Of a DNA stretch of 64,000 nucleotides, positions 8,822 through 16,710 are shown in pieces. Below the pieces are notes generated by a model that saw nothing but the letters and a program-made list of their open reading frames with translations, had not been told where the DNA came from and searched no databases. Within the stretch, counting starts at the first letter, position 1, and each line of letters opens with the position of its first letter. Made by a program: the position numbers and the translations under genes. The DNA comes from Maribacter_C sp947494565 (GTDB lineage: Bacteria; Bacteroidota; Bacteroidia; Flavobacteriales; Flavobacteriaceae): assembly GCF_047345415.1 (NCBI RefSeq), contig NZ_JBLFEP010000003.1, positions 868,001 to 932,000 on the forward strand, in the 5' to 3' direction.

Positions 8822-9886
8822 ATGAAAAAACACAATTTTAGTGCCGGACCATGTATCCTGCCACAGGAAGTTTTTCTACAGGCCTCTGAAGCCGTCATGG
8901 ACTTTAACGGTTCGGGACTCTCCCTCATAGAGATCTCACACCGCAGCAAGGATTTCGTTGAGGTCATGGAAACAGCCAGAACCCTTGCACTTGAATTACT
9001 GGGTTTGGAGAATCAAGGTTATGAAGCCCTTTTTTTACAAGGAGGCGCAAGTATGGAGTTTTTGATGATCGCGTACAACTTGCTGGAAACCAAGGCGGGT
9101 TATCTGAATACGGGTACTTGGAGCGATAAGTCCATCAAAGAGGCGAAACTTTTCGGTGAAGTCATTGAAGTAGGTTCCTCACAAGATGAGAACTTTAAGT
9201 ACATCCCAAAGGGATACGCGATTCCTTCTGGTTTAGATTACCTTCATCTGACTTCGAACAATACGATTTTCGGTACGCAGATCAAGAAGTTCCCAACGGC
9301 TAATGTGCCTTTGGTATGTGATATGAGTTCCGATATCTTTTCAAGACAACTCGATTTCACTCAATTCGATCTGATTTATGCCGGGGCGCAAAAAAATATG
9401 GGGCCGGCAGGAACCACTTTGGTCATCGTTAAAAAAGATATTCTCGGAAAGGTGTCTAGACAAATTCCATCTATGCTCGACTATCAGGTGCATATAGGAA
9501 AGGGCAGCATGTTCAATACTCCCTCGGTCTTTGCGGTATACGTTTCCATGTTGACGCTACAATGGCTTAAAGATCTGGGCGGCATTCCTGCCATTGAAGA
9601 AATCAATGAAAAGAAAGCCCGACTGTTATATTCTGAAATCGATTTGAGTCCGGTATTCGATGGCTACGCCAAAAAAGAAGATCGATCCATTATGAATGCA
9701 ACCTTCAATCTCACCGATAACAAGTTGAAAGACACATTCGATGGATTATTGAAAGAAGCGGGAATCAATGGGCTGAATGGTCATCGTTCTGTTGGTGGCT
9801 ATCGGGCTTCGATGTATAATGCGCTATCCTTGGAAAGTGTTGGCGTTTTGGTCGATGTTATGAGCGAAATGGAACGGAAAGGATAA
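8822..9886 (+). CDS. serC: 3-phosphoserine/phosphohydroxythreonine transaminase
   Basis: 354 aa PLP enzyme that converts 3-phosphohydroxypyruvate to phosphoserine with glutamate and, in the DXP-dependent B6 route, makes 4-phosphohydroxythreonine. The N-terminal NFSAGPCILP, FLQGGASMEF (phosphate/cofactor loop), CDMSSDI and YAGAQKNMGPAG with the Schiff-base Lys191 are diagnostic. C-terminal NGLNGHRSVGGYRASMYNA is also typical. It is followed after 166 bases by the serA-like gene, so the two first steps of serine synthesis are adjacent. The ATG at 8822 gives the conserved N-terminus directly. Confidence 0.96.
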   Translation: MKKHNFSAGPCILPQEVFLQASEAVMDFNGSGLSLIEISHRSKDFVEVMETARTLALELLGLENQGYEALFLQGGASMEFLMIAYNLLETKAGYLNTGTWSDKSIKEAKLFGEVIEVGSSQDENFKYIPKGYAIPSGLDYLHLTSNNTIFGTQIKKFPTANVPLVCDMSSDIFSRQLDFTQFDLIYAGAQKNMGPAGTTLVIVKKDILGKVSRQIPSMLDYQVHIGKGSMFNTPSVFAVYVSMLTLQWLKDLGGIPAIEEINEKKARLLYSEIDLSPVFDGYAKKEDRSIMNATFNLTDNKLKDTFDGLLKEAGINGLNGHRSVGGYRASMYNALSLESVGVLVDVMSEMERKG

Positions 9887-9898
9887 AATCGGTCCGAA

Positions 9899-9948
9899 CT
9901 ACAATTTCAGGAGTTGTAGCGTAACATGATTTGAAATTTTCGTTACGC
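9899..9948 (+). other. Two tandem hairpins between serC and serA
   Basis: CTACAA (9899-9904) pairs with TTGTAG (9914-9919), and immediately after it GCGTAAC (9919-9925) pairs with GTTACGC (9942-9948). The second stem has no T tail, so a simple terminator is unlikely. This could be an mRNA processing or attenuation structure or a repeat remnant. Confidence 0.4.
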
Positions 9949-10052
9949 GACGGAGGAGATGATGAGCTAGCCTATGAACTAGTTCTAACCGCTTCGCAAC
10001 ACTTGAATTCTGACAACATATAATCATACACGAATCATTTAATTTTCTTCCT

Positions 10053-11003
10053 ATGAAGATTTTAGCAAACGACGGTATTTCACAATCCGGTATTACCGCA
10101 TTACAGGAAGCGGGCTTTCAAGTACTCACCACTACCGTTGCCCAAGAACAGTTAGTTAATTTCATTAATGAAAATAACATTGTAGGTCTCTTGGTACGCA
10201 GTGCCACAAAGGTGAGAACCGACATTATCGATAATTGCCCTACTCTAAAACTTATTGGAAGAGGTGGTGTCGGTATGGACAATATCGATGTGGCCTATGC
10301 AAAAGAAAAGGGACTGCACGTAATCAATACACCCGCAGCCTCTTCGGCCTCGGTGGCCGAATTGGTGTTCGCCCATCTGTTTGGCGGTGTACGGTTTCTA
10401 TATGATGCCAACCGAAATATGCCTTTAGATGGCGATACCAAATTCAAGGAACTTAAAAAATCCTATGCTAAAGGTATTGAACTTCGCGGAAAGACCTTAG
10501 GGGTCATCGGTTTCGGTAGAATCGGTCAGGCAACAGCGAAAATAGCCTTGGGCGTAGGAATGAAAGTGATCTATTCCGATCCTTATATCGATAGTGCTAC
10601 AGTTGAAGTACCCTTCTTTGATGGGCAATCGGTCTCTTTTGAGTTCAAAAGCACGGACAAACAAGCCTTGCTGGGCGAAGCTGATTTCGTAACGGTACAC
10701 GTGCCTGCTCAAAAAGAGTATGTCGTCGGCAAATCGGAAATCGCCTTGATGAAAGAGGGCGCAGCAATAGTCAACGCTGCTCGTGGCGGAGTAATCGATG
10801 AGGTGGCTTTGGTAGACGCTTTGGAAAACAAAAAACTTTCTTTTGCCGGGCTTGATGTCTTTGAATCGGAACCTAATCCTGAAGTCAAAATTCTGATGAA
10901 TCCCAATATTTCCTTGACTCCCCATATCGGTGCAGCGACCGGAGAAGCGCAAGATCGAATTGGCATGGAACTTGCTACGCAGATAATGGCGTTGCTAAAA
11001 TAA
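10053..11003 (+). CDS. serA: D-3-phosphoglycerate dehydrogenase (short form) or related D-2-hydroxyacid dehydrogenase
   Basis: 316 aa NAD-dependent oxidoreductase. The Rossmann motif is GVIGFGRIGQATA (about 149-161). The catalytic triad is visible as Arg in NAARGGVIDE, Glu in GLDVFESEPN and His in SLTPHIGAAT. GRGGVGMDNIDV is the conserved substrate-side block. It lacks the C-terminal ACT or ASB regulatory domain of E. coli-type SerA, so it is the short, probably serine-insensitive form. Position after serC supports phosphoglycerate oxidation for serine synthesis; 4-phosphoerythronate oxidation (PdxB role) is an alternative given the neighbours. Confidence 0.85.
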   Translation: MKILANDGISQSGITALQEAGFQVLTTTVAQEQLVNFINENNIVGLLVRSATKVRTDIIDNCPTLKLIGRGGVGMDNIDVAYAKEKGLHVINTPAASSASVAELVFAHLFGGVRFLYDANRNMPLDGDTKFKELKKSYAKGIELRGKTLGVIGFGRIGQATAKIALGVGMKVIYSDPYIDSATVEVPFFDGQSVSFEFKSTDKQALLGEADFVTVHVPAQKEYVVGKSEIALMKEGAAIVNAARGGVIDEVALVDALENKKLSFAGLDVFESEPNPEVKILMNPNISLTPHIGAATGEAQDRIGMELATQIMALLK

Positions 11004-11075
11004 TTTTGGTGGGTACCTTTAAGATGTGTTGACTCTTTTTTGTACATTACGCTTTCACTTTAAACACTAATTAAA

Positions 11076-11708
11076 ATGTCAGGATTACTAGACTTAATGA
11101 ACAGCCCTATGGGCAAACAACTCATTCAAGGCGTTGCCGGCCAAACAGGGCAATCGACCGATCAAACCGGAAGTGTGCTCAGTATGGCGCTACCCGTATT
11201 AATGGGTGCCATGAAAAAGAATGCCGCTACACCAGAAGGTGCACAAGGCTTGATGAATGCACTCTCTAACAAACATGATGGAAGTATATTGGATAATTTA
11301 GGTGGCCTTTTCGGAGGTGGAGTCGATTCTTCGGTAATGGACGACGGTGCCGGAATTCTAGGCCACGTTTTGGGAAACAGACAGCCACAAGTAGAAAACG
11401 CCCTGAGTTCAAAATCAGGAATGGATGCGGGAACTATCGGTACTATTTTGAAAGTAGCCGCTCCTATTTTGATGGGGTATTTGGGCAAGCAGACACGACA
11501 GAACAATGTAAACGACTCCAACGGAATCGGAGACCTTTTAGGTGGCTTGATGGGCGGTGGCCAAACCGCGCAAAAGCAGCAATCACTGATTGAGACTTTT
11601 CTTGACTCCGATGGTGACGGCAGTATTCTTGATGATGTGGCCTCTATGGCTCTCGGTGGTAAAAAAGGCGGACTAGGCGGACTTCTAGGAGGCCTTTTCG
11701 GAAAATAA
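11076..11708 (+). CDS. DUF937 domain protein
   Basis: 210 aa. The N-terminal two thirds are the DUF937 helical fold (SGLLDLMNSPMGKQLIQGVA, then ALPVLMGAMKKNA and a second ILKVAAPILMGYLGKQ copy). The C-terminus contains DSDGDGSILDD, which looks like an EF-hand-type calcium loop, and ends in a glycine-rich tail. There is no signal peptide. Members are widespread in Bacteroidota and the function is unknown. It lies 72 bases after serA and is closed by a strong terminator, so it may be read from the serine genes or from its own promoter. Confidence 0.85.
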   Translation: MSGLLDLMNSPMGKQLIQGVAGQTGQSTDQTGSVLSMALPVLMGAMKKNAATPEGAQGLMNALSNKHDGSILDNLGGLFGGGVDSSVMDDGAGILGHVLGNRQPQVENALSSKSGMDAGTIGTILKVAAPILMGYLGKQTRQNNVNDSNGIGDLLGGLMGGGQTAQKQQSLIETFLDSDGDGSILDDVASMALGGKKGGLGGLLGGLFGK

Positions 11709-11725
11709 TACCCATAATTCATTTT

Positions 11726-11760
11726 GAAAAAACCGTTCACTCTTTGTGGACGGTTTTTTT
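11726..11760 (+). terminator. Intrinsic terminator after the DUF937 gene
   Basis: AAAAAACCGTTCAC pairs with GTGGACGGTTTTTT around a five-base loop TCTTT, with one T-G pair, and ends in a T run. The symmetrical A and T flanks allow action on both strands. Confidence 0.85.
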
Positions 11761-11773
11761 GTACCTTAAAAGA

Positions 11774-12226
11774 ATGAAAAAGATATATCCCATACTTATA
11801 CTCATAGTAGTGGTTATTTTTGCCTTCAGTTGTGGTAATTCGAAAAAAGCCGTGACCATAACAGATGCGGAAAAAGAGGCTTTTAAACAAGTGGAAGGCG
11901 ATACGATTGAAATCGTCAATGCCGAAGTCGAGTATGAAATTATCATCATTGAACCCGGCTTTAATATCTGGTTACAGAGCGTAGCCCGACCTGAGGGATA
12001 TTACTCCCAATCCTTTATGGAGAATCGTAATCAGCTCATGGTAATGGAGTGGAATCGCAGGGTTTTACAATCCGATTTCTTCGACCCCAATCTATATGAA
12101 CTGCAGATAGATTACCGACAAGGTATAGATTATGGTTATGAGGTCAATTACAAATTGTACAACTACTTCATTTATTTTCAACGAAAATATCGCCAAAGAT
12201 TGGGGCCTTTCTTTCCAAGAATTTGA
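11774..12226 (+). CDS. DUF6146-type lipoprotein
   Basis: 150 aa. The signal MKKIYPILILIVVVIFAFSC ends in a lipobox with Cys20, so this is an envelope lipoprotein. I chose the ATG at 11774 over an upstream in-frame ATG at 11744, because the upstream codons run through the terminator stem. The mature part has the tract EIVNAEVEYEIIIIEPGFNIWL, split here as VNAEVEYEIIIIEPG then FNIWLQSVARPEGYYS, with NRNQLMVMEWNRR, typical of the small flavobacterial family named DUF6146. The function is unknown. It is followed by a small membrane protein gene. Confidence 0.75.
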   Translation: MKKIYPILILIVVVIFAFSCGNSKKAVTITDAEKEAFKQVEGDTIEIVNAEVEYEIIIIEPGFNIWLQSVARPEGYYSQSFMENRNQLMVMEWNRRVLQSDFFDPNLYELQIDYRQGIDYGYEVNYKLYNYFIYFQRKYRQRLGPFFPRI

Positions 12227-12236
12227 TATGACAAGG

Positions 12237-12244
12237 TATATTTG
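12237..12244 (+). promoter_or_regulatory. -7 box upstream of the small membrane protein gene
   Basis: TATATTTG matches TAnnTTTG and ends 18 bases before the ATG at 12263. It overlaps an in-frame TTG at 12242, which argues that 12263 is the real start. Confidence 0.5.
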
Positions 12245-12262
12245 CAGTCTGAAACGAAATCC

Positions 12263-12766
12263 ATGCAAAAATTCAAGGCGTATTGGCAAATCACCAAAAC
12301 TTGGCACTTCCTATTTCCTTTTTTAGGAATTATCGGCCTCTTGTACAGCTCGTACAAGTTGGCAAAACTAGCGCTCGGCGACACTTCGTTGATTCTCGTC
12401 GCTTCGGTCTCCCTGTTTCTCACCTATCTGCTTACGAGATTGTGCCTAGTGATCTTCAAAAAATTGGAAAACAAATGGGTCGTCGAACAACGCTGGGAAC
12501 TCATACGCATCTTTATCGTCTTTGCGATAACCGGTAGCTCTAGTGTTTTGGTCGGTCGACCTATCATCAAGTTATTAGGAATTACAAAGGAAAATCTCAA
12601 TCCGGTACTCTACTACATTTTGTTCGTGGTCATCAGTCTTATTTTTTATCAAATACTTTTAGTAGCCTTCGGATGGCTTTTCGGACAGTTCAGTTTCTTT
12701 TGGCAATTCGAAAAGAAAATGCTCCGTCGGTTCGGCCTGGGGTTTCTTTTTGGTAAAAACAGTTAA
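12263..12766 (+). CDS. Small conserved membrane protein (DUF6787-like)
   Basis: 167 aa from the ATG at 12263. Four hydrophobic segments are visible: WHFLFPFLGIIGLLYSSY, TSLILVASVSLFLTYLL, IFIVFAITGSSSVLVG and YYILFVVISLIFYQILLVAF, ending with a conserved aromatic tail QFEKKMLRRFGLGFLFGK. It is probably an inner-membrane protein of the flavobacterial family that I recall as DUF6787, usually next to DUF6146. No catalytic motif is seen. It ends before a promoter-proximal region for the uptake module that starts at 12812. Confidence 0.65.
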   Translation: MQKFKAYWQITKTWHFLFPFLGIIGLLYSSYKLAKLALGDTSLILVASVSLFLTYLLTRLCLVIFKKLENKWVVEQRWELIRIFIVFAITGSSSVLVGRPIIKLLGITKENLNPVLYYILFVVISLIFYQILLVAFGWLFGQFSFFWQFEKKMLRRFGLGFLFGKNS

Positions 12767-12811
12767 GTTTTCTTTAACACCATATTCTGATTCTTTTCTT
12801 AATTTCGTCCC

Positions 12812-13120
12812 GTGTACAAGAAAAAGGCTCCATACCTGATATCACTTCTTCTGCTAATCTTGATGTTTTTCAAGGTTTCGGCGGTTCACGTTTACACTCA
12901 TGAGGATACTTCGACAGATCAAATTGAAAATTGTAAGATTTGTGATTCGGCTATTGAAAATCAGGATATCGAGCATTTGTCAACTGCGAGCGTTACCATT
13001 GACGCCAACCCACAACTGTTTAGTACTCCACCAAAAATAGCATATGTGCCACTGTCTATTACGACATCGTTGGCACATCTTCGCCTCTTTAGTAGGCCTC
13101 CGCCTGCACTTGGTTCGTAG
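12812..13120 (+). CDS. Small exported protein with CxxC and histidines upstream of a TonB receptor
   Basis: 102 aa with GTG as the only plausible start. Residues 3-22 form a signal or anchor (YLISLLLLILMFFKVSAVHV). The extracytoplasmic part has HVYTHEDTSTDQIENCKICD, with one CxxC pair and nearby His and acidic residues, and it ends RLFSRPPPALGS. Small proteins of this layout often precede TonB receptors in Bacteroidota. Metal handling is inferred from the Cys/His content and not shown. It lies 69 bases before the receptor gene on the same strand. Confidence 0.6.
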   Translation: MYKKKAPYLISLLLLILMFFKVSAVHVYTHEDTSTDQIENCKICDSAIENQDIEHLSTASVTIDANPQLFSTPPKIAYVPLSITTSLAHLRLFSRPPPALGS

Positions 13121-13189
13121 TTTCCCAAACCGCGCCCTCATTGGCCTCGAATTGTCAATGTAACAAACCCAGTGTAATAATACCCAGTA

Positions 13190-15586
13190 ATGAGACTGTT
13201 TTTAATACTAGTACTGACTAGTTTATACGGCAACTTTTCAATAAGTCAAGAGTGCGACGCGATTCTGTTGGGACAGGTCGTGGACTTTCATGACAATACC
13301 GCATTAGAAAATGCGACGATCAGTGTGACGGGCAAAGACTTACAAACGACTTCCGATCAAGACGGAAAGTTCAATTTTACCACCTTATGTGATGGGGTTA
13401 TCGAGTTGGAGATATCACACCCCGATTGTAAATCGCAATTTGTTACGATTACTATAGATGGAGACACCTACCAAAAAATAAGTCTAGAGCACCATTTAGA
13501 AGAATTGGACGAAGTAAAAGTGGTTGGAGGGACTCAGAAGACCACCAATTCCAGTCAAGAAGAAACCTTAGAGCTGAAACAATTGGAGCAGTATAGCGGT
13601 AATAGTTTGGGCGATGCCCTGAAGACCATAACCGGAGTTTCTTCGCTCAACACGGGCGCCAATATTGTTAAACCTGTGATTCAGGGACTCAATGGAAGCC
13701 GAGTTCTTATTTTGAACAACAACGTTCGTATGCAGGATATGGAATGGGGCGAAGAACATGCGCCCAATGTAGATATCAATGCCAATCAGAAAATAAGTGT
13801 CATCAAGGGCGCGGCCGCTTTGGAATATGGAGGTGATGCGATTGGAGGTGTTATCGTTCTCGACCCACTACCCATAGCCCGCTCAGATTCTCTTTTCGGT
13901 AAGACCCAAATGAATCTTTTTTCAAATGGACGCGGGGGCAATATCACCTCTACCCTGACCAAGTCCTTTGATTCAGGGCTATACATGAAACTACAAGGTT
14001 CATTGAAACGTTTGGGTGATTTGGAAACGCCTGATTATCTACTCTCAAATACGGGGATTCAGGAAAACAGTATTTCGGTGAACTTAGGAAAACGTGATTT
14101 TCTTCAGGGATGGGAAGCCTACTATTCCTTTTTCGATTCCGACATCGGTATCCTAAGAGCTTCACATATCGGTAATGTCGATGATTTGATTACCGCAATC
14201 AATAGTCAACAACCAAATATCATCAATGATTTTTCATACAATATTATCAGACCGAATCAAGAGGTAACCCATCATCTGGCCAAGTTAAATTACTACAGAA
14301 GGTTCAAGGGAACCGGAAAATTAGATCTCCAATATGATTTTCAGAGCAATCGACGGTTTGAATTCGATATCCGGGTGGGTGATGATGCTGAGAAACCATC
14401 ACTTGACTTACAATTGACGACCCATACCCTATCTTCAACCTTGCAAATAGACTCGCAGAATGATCTAGAAATCAAACTAGGAGTTCTGGGTAGGTATCAG
14501 TCGAACTTTGCCGATCCAGCTACAGGTGTACGAAGACTGATTCCTGATTACGACAAATATGATGTTGGGGGATTTGCTATTTGCGAATACAAGCTGGGCA
14601 CCCGTTGGAATTTGGATATGGGCGTTCGTTATGATTTTACCCGGTTGGACGCCAAAAAATTCTATCGTACCACGCGTTGGGAAGAACGCAATTACGACCA
14701 AGACTTCAGTGACCTTGTCATTGACGATTTGGGAACACAATTGTTGGTCAATCCCGTTTTTGACTATCACAATGTTTCGGCCATGGCGGGCTTTCGATAT
14801 GAATTCAATACGCAAGAGTTGTTACGGTTCAATTATGCCTTTGCCCGAAGGGCTCCCAATCCATCGGAATTGTTCAGCGATGGACTCCACCATTCCGCGG
14901 CTCGAATCGAATTGGGAGACTTGCGGATCAAGAGCGAGGGCTCTTCTAAGGTTTCGGCATCTTATGAACGTAACGCCCTCAACTGGGGATTCACCATAGC
15001 GCCCTACTTTAACGCCATAAAAGATTTCATTCTTTTAGAACCGAACGGGGTTGAATTCACCATTCGAGGAGCGTTTCCTGTATGGGCGTATCGCCAAACC
15101 AATGTACAACTAGTGGGAGTCGATTTGTCAGTGTACAACAATTGGACCCAAAAAATTCGTTCCGATCATCGATTTTCGTGGGTGCGCGGTACGGATACCT
15201 CTTCTGACTTGCCTCTTATCAATATACCGGCGGCCAATATGAGCAATAGCCTTTCGTATTCGAATGAGGCCTTACACGGTCTTACCATTTCTTTGGAAAG
15301 TCAGTATGTTTTCGAGCAGCAACGCTTTCCTCCGAACATTATGGTTTTCTCTCCCCAAGCGGCGCAAGAGGTGGTTCTTGATATCAATACCCCTCCACCG
15401 GCCTATCATTTATTGGCTCTGGATATTGCTACGGCCTTTTCGCTAAAAAACAAGCATGACCTGACCGTAGGGCTACGCGCCACTAATCTGTTGAACACTC
15501 AATATCGCGATTACCTTAATCGTCTACGCTATTTCGTAGATGACCTAGGAAGAAATATAAGTCTACGTTTAATCTATAATTATTAA
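13190..15586 (+). CDS. TonB-dependent outer-membrane receptor with CarboxypepD-like N-terminal domain
   Basis: 798 aa. The signal peptide covers residues 1-20 (MRLFLILVLTSLYGNFSISQ). Residues about 25-105 are a carboxypeptidase-regulatory-like domain (GQVVDFHDNTALENATISV). The plug follows with GNSLGDALKTITGVSSLN, VIQGLNGSRVLILNNNVRM and ISVIKGAAALEYGGDAIGGV. The remaining 560 residues form a 22-strand barrel ending in aromatic Y-N-Y. The plug, with EHAPNVD after the loop, resembles ZnuD-type metal receptors more than SusC proteins, so a metal or metal chelate is a reasonable substrate guess. No SusD partner is present; the flanking genes are a CxxC protein and an acidic lipoprotein. Confidence 0.88.
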   Translation: MRLFLILVLTSLYGNFSISQECDAILLGQVVDFHDNTALENATISVTGKDLQTTSDQDGKFNFTTLCDGVIELEISHPDCKSQFVTITIDGDTYQKISLEHHLEELDEVKVVGGTQKTTNSSQEETLELKQLEQYSGNSLGDALKTITGVSSLNTGANIVKPVIQGLNGSRVLILNNNVRMQDMEWGEEHAPNVDINANQKISVIKGAAALEYGGDAIGGVIVLDPLPIARSDSLFGKTQMNLFSNGRGGNITSTLTKSFDSGLYMKLQGSLKRLGDLETPDYLLSNTGIQENSISVNLGKRDFLQGWEAYYSFFDSDIGILRASHIGNVDDLITAINSQQPNIINDFSYNIIRPNQEVTHHLAKLNYYRRFKGTGKLDLQYDFQSNRRFEFDIRVGDDAEKPSLDLQLTTHTLSSTLQIDSQNDLEIKLGVLGRYQSNFADPATGVRRLIPDYDKYDVGGFAICEYKLGTRWNLDMGVRYDFTRLDAKKFYRTTRWEERNYDQDFSDLVIDDLGTQLLVNPVFDYHNVSAMAGFRYEFNTQELLRFNYAFARRAPNPSELFSDGLHHSAARIELGDLRIKSEGSSKVSASYERNALNWGFTIAPYFNAIKDFILLEPNGVEFTIRGAFPVWAYRQTNVQLVGVDLSVYNNWTQKIRSDHRFSWVRGTDTSSDLPLINIPAANMSNSLSYSNEALHGLTISLESQYVFEQQRFPPNIMVFSPQAAQEVVLDINTPPPAYHLLALDIATAFSLKNKHDLTVGLRATNLLNTQYRDYLNRLRYFVDDLGRNISLRLIYNY

Positions 15587-15602
15587 TCCTAAATTAAGTA
15601 CA

Positions 15603-16181
15603 ATGAAAAAGAAGTTGAATCCATTTTACAAATCCAATGTCAAGTTAATGGCAATCGCACTATGCATCGCCTTTTTGGGTTTTTCCTGTTCAGATGATGA
15701 TGAGAATCCGGTTCCCGTTGATGAAGAAGAAGTGATTACTACAATGAACGTTACCCTTACGGCAAGTGGTGTTGCCAGTGTTAGCTTACAATCTCAAGAT
15801 TTGGATGGCGACGGACCAAATGCTCCTGACGTGACCGTTTCGGGAAATCTCGTGGCCAACACCATCTATTCAGGAACTATTGAGTTACTCAATGAAACCG
15901 AAACGCCAGCTGAAGATGTTACTGTTGAAGTTGCTGAAGAGGATGATGAACACCAATTCTTTTTTGGCATTACCGGGGCCTTGACGAGCGTAGCCTACAG
16001 TGATCAAGATGGGGATGGAAACCCTGTAGGTATCGATTTTGAGCTGACTACTGGAGACGCTGGAAACGGAACCCTTGAAATCACCTTGCGTCACGAACCC
16101 AAAAAACCGAATGATGGTACGTTGGGCGATGCAGGTGGGGAAACCGATATCGCGGAGAGTTTCCCTATCGTGGTTGAATAA
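15603..16181 (+). CDS. Acidic lipoprotein downstream of the TonB receptor
   Basis: 192 aa. The signal ends in AFLGFSC with lipid-anchored Cys29, followed by a long acidic linker. The mature part is a beta-rich domain with TLTASGVASVSLQSQDLDGD, repeated D-x-D-G-D-G loops (LDGDGPNAPD and DQDGDGNPVG), and a HEPKKPND segment near the end. Families of this type are named in flavobacterial genomes as periplasmic-binding-fold-like proteins next to TonB receptors. It starts 16 bases after the receptor stop, so cotranscription is near certain. A surface or periplasmic capture role for the receptor substrate is inferred from position. Confidence 0.75.
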   Translation: MKKKLNPFYKSNVKLMAIALCIAFLGFSCSDDDENPVPVDEEEVITTMNVTLTASGVASVSLQSQDLDGDGPNAPDVTVSGNLVANTIYSGTIELLNETETPAEDVTVEVAEEDDEHQFFFGITGALTSVAYSDQDGDGNPVGIDFELTTGDAGNGTLEITLRHEPKKPNDGTLGDAGGETDIAESFPIVVE

Positions 16182-16192
16182 ACCATACGGGG

Positions 16193-16309
16193 TTAGGGCG
16201 CTGCAAAAAGGTAAATGGCTATAATAGCACCGATAACAACAACGGCGCTTATGATGATGATAATACGATAGAGACGGCGAATACGCTGGGCCCTTAGTTT
16301 ATCATCCAT
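16193..16309 (-). CDS. 38-residue single-helix membrane protein
   Basis: A short ORF starting at the ATG 16307-16309 and ending in TAA at 16193-16195. The translation starts MDDKLRAQRIRRLYR, a basic cytoplasmic segment, then IIIIISAVVVIGAIIAIYLF, one membrane helix, and ends AAP. The charge order suits an N-in single-pass protein. It fills the space between the acidic lipoprotein and the next minus-strand gene. Conservation cannot be tested here. Confidence 0.5.
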   Translation of the reverse strand: MDDKLRAQRIRRLYRIIIIISAVVVIGAIIAIYLFAAP

Positions 16310-16329
16310 GCTATACTACTTTCAAAATG

Positions 16330-16360
16330 AAGACCATAGGGATTATACCTCTATGGTCTT
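16330..16360. terminator. Bidirectional hairpin terminator
   Basis: AAGACCATAG pairs with CTATGGTCTT. The plus strand continues into a T run (TTTTTTG). The loop contains the stop codon of the minus-strand gene that ends at 16343, so the coding end and terminator overlap. Confidence 0.65.
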
Positions 16361-16642
16361 TTTTGTATCTTCTTTCTTAATTACATGGGTGTACAACCAC
16401 ATGATCGTAAAGGTGGGAATAACATCTAGACCAGGGATAATCTCCTCGATAAAGGATACGGCACCCGCCGCTTGCCCTGCCCTACCTTTGTACATGCGTA
16501 TCATAAGCCAAGCTGAAAGCGGAGCCCAAATCACATCTGAAAAATCACCGATAAACGGAATGGCGAAAGACAACATTCCGATGGCATCGAATAGTAATCC
16601 TAAAAAAAGATTTTTGTATTTGGCGTCTTTAGTTTTTGACAT
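16343..16642 (-). CDS. Small conserved membrane protein
   Basis: 99 aa from the ATG at 16640-16642, preferred over an upstream ATG at 16666 because it gives a compact basic N-terminus MSKTKDAKYKNLFLG before the first helix. Two or three hydrophobic segments are seen: LFLGLLFDAIGMLSFAIPFI, DVIWAPLSAWLMIRMY and FTIMWLYTHVI. GAVSFIEEIIPGLDVIPTFT lies before the last helix and is a conserved-looking block. I know it as a recurrent flavobacterial hypothetical; no function can be stated. It is followed on the same strand by the 38-residue ORF. Confidence 0.75.
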   Translation of the reverse strand: MSKTKDAKYKNLFLGLLFDAIGMLSFAIPFIGDFSDVIWAPLSAWLMIRMYKGRAGQAAGAVSFIEEIIPGLDVIPTFTIMWLYTHVIKKEDTKKTIEV

Positions 16643-16710
16643 AATTAAAATTAAGTATTCACTCAAAGCGAATCAATTCTAATGCCAAAAATAACAGTCC
16701 TGTTTGAATG

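Noticed and set aside
11162..11890. Minus-strand frame of 242 codons over the DUF937 gene
   Set aside because: Its proline-rich composition is the mirror of the glycine-rich DUF937 gene, and it crosses the terminator and the next lipoprotein gene.
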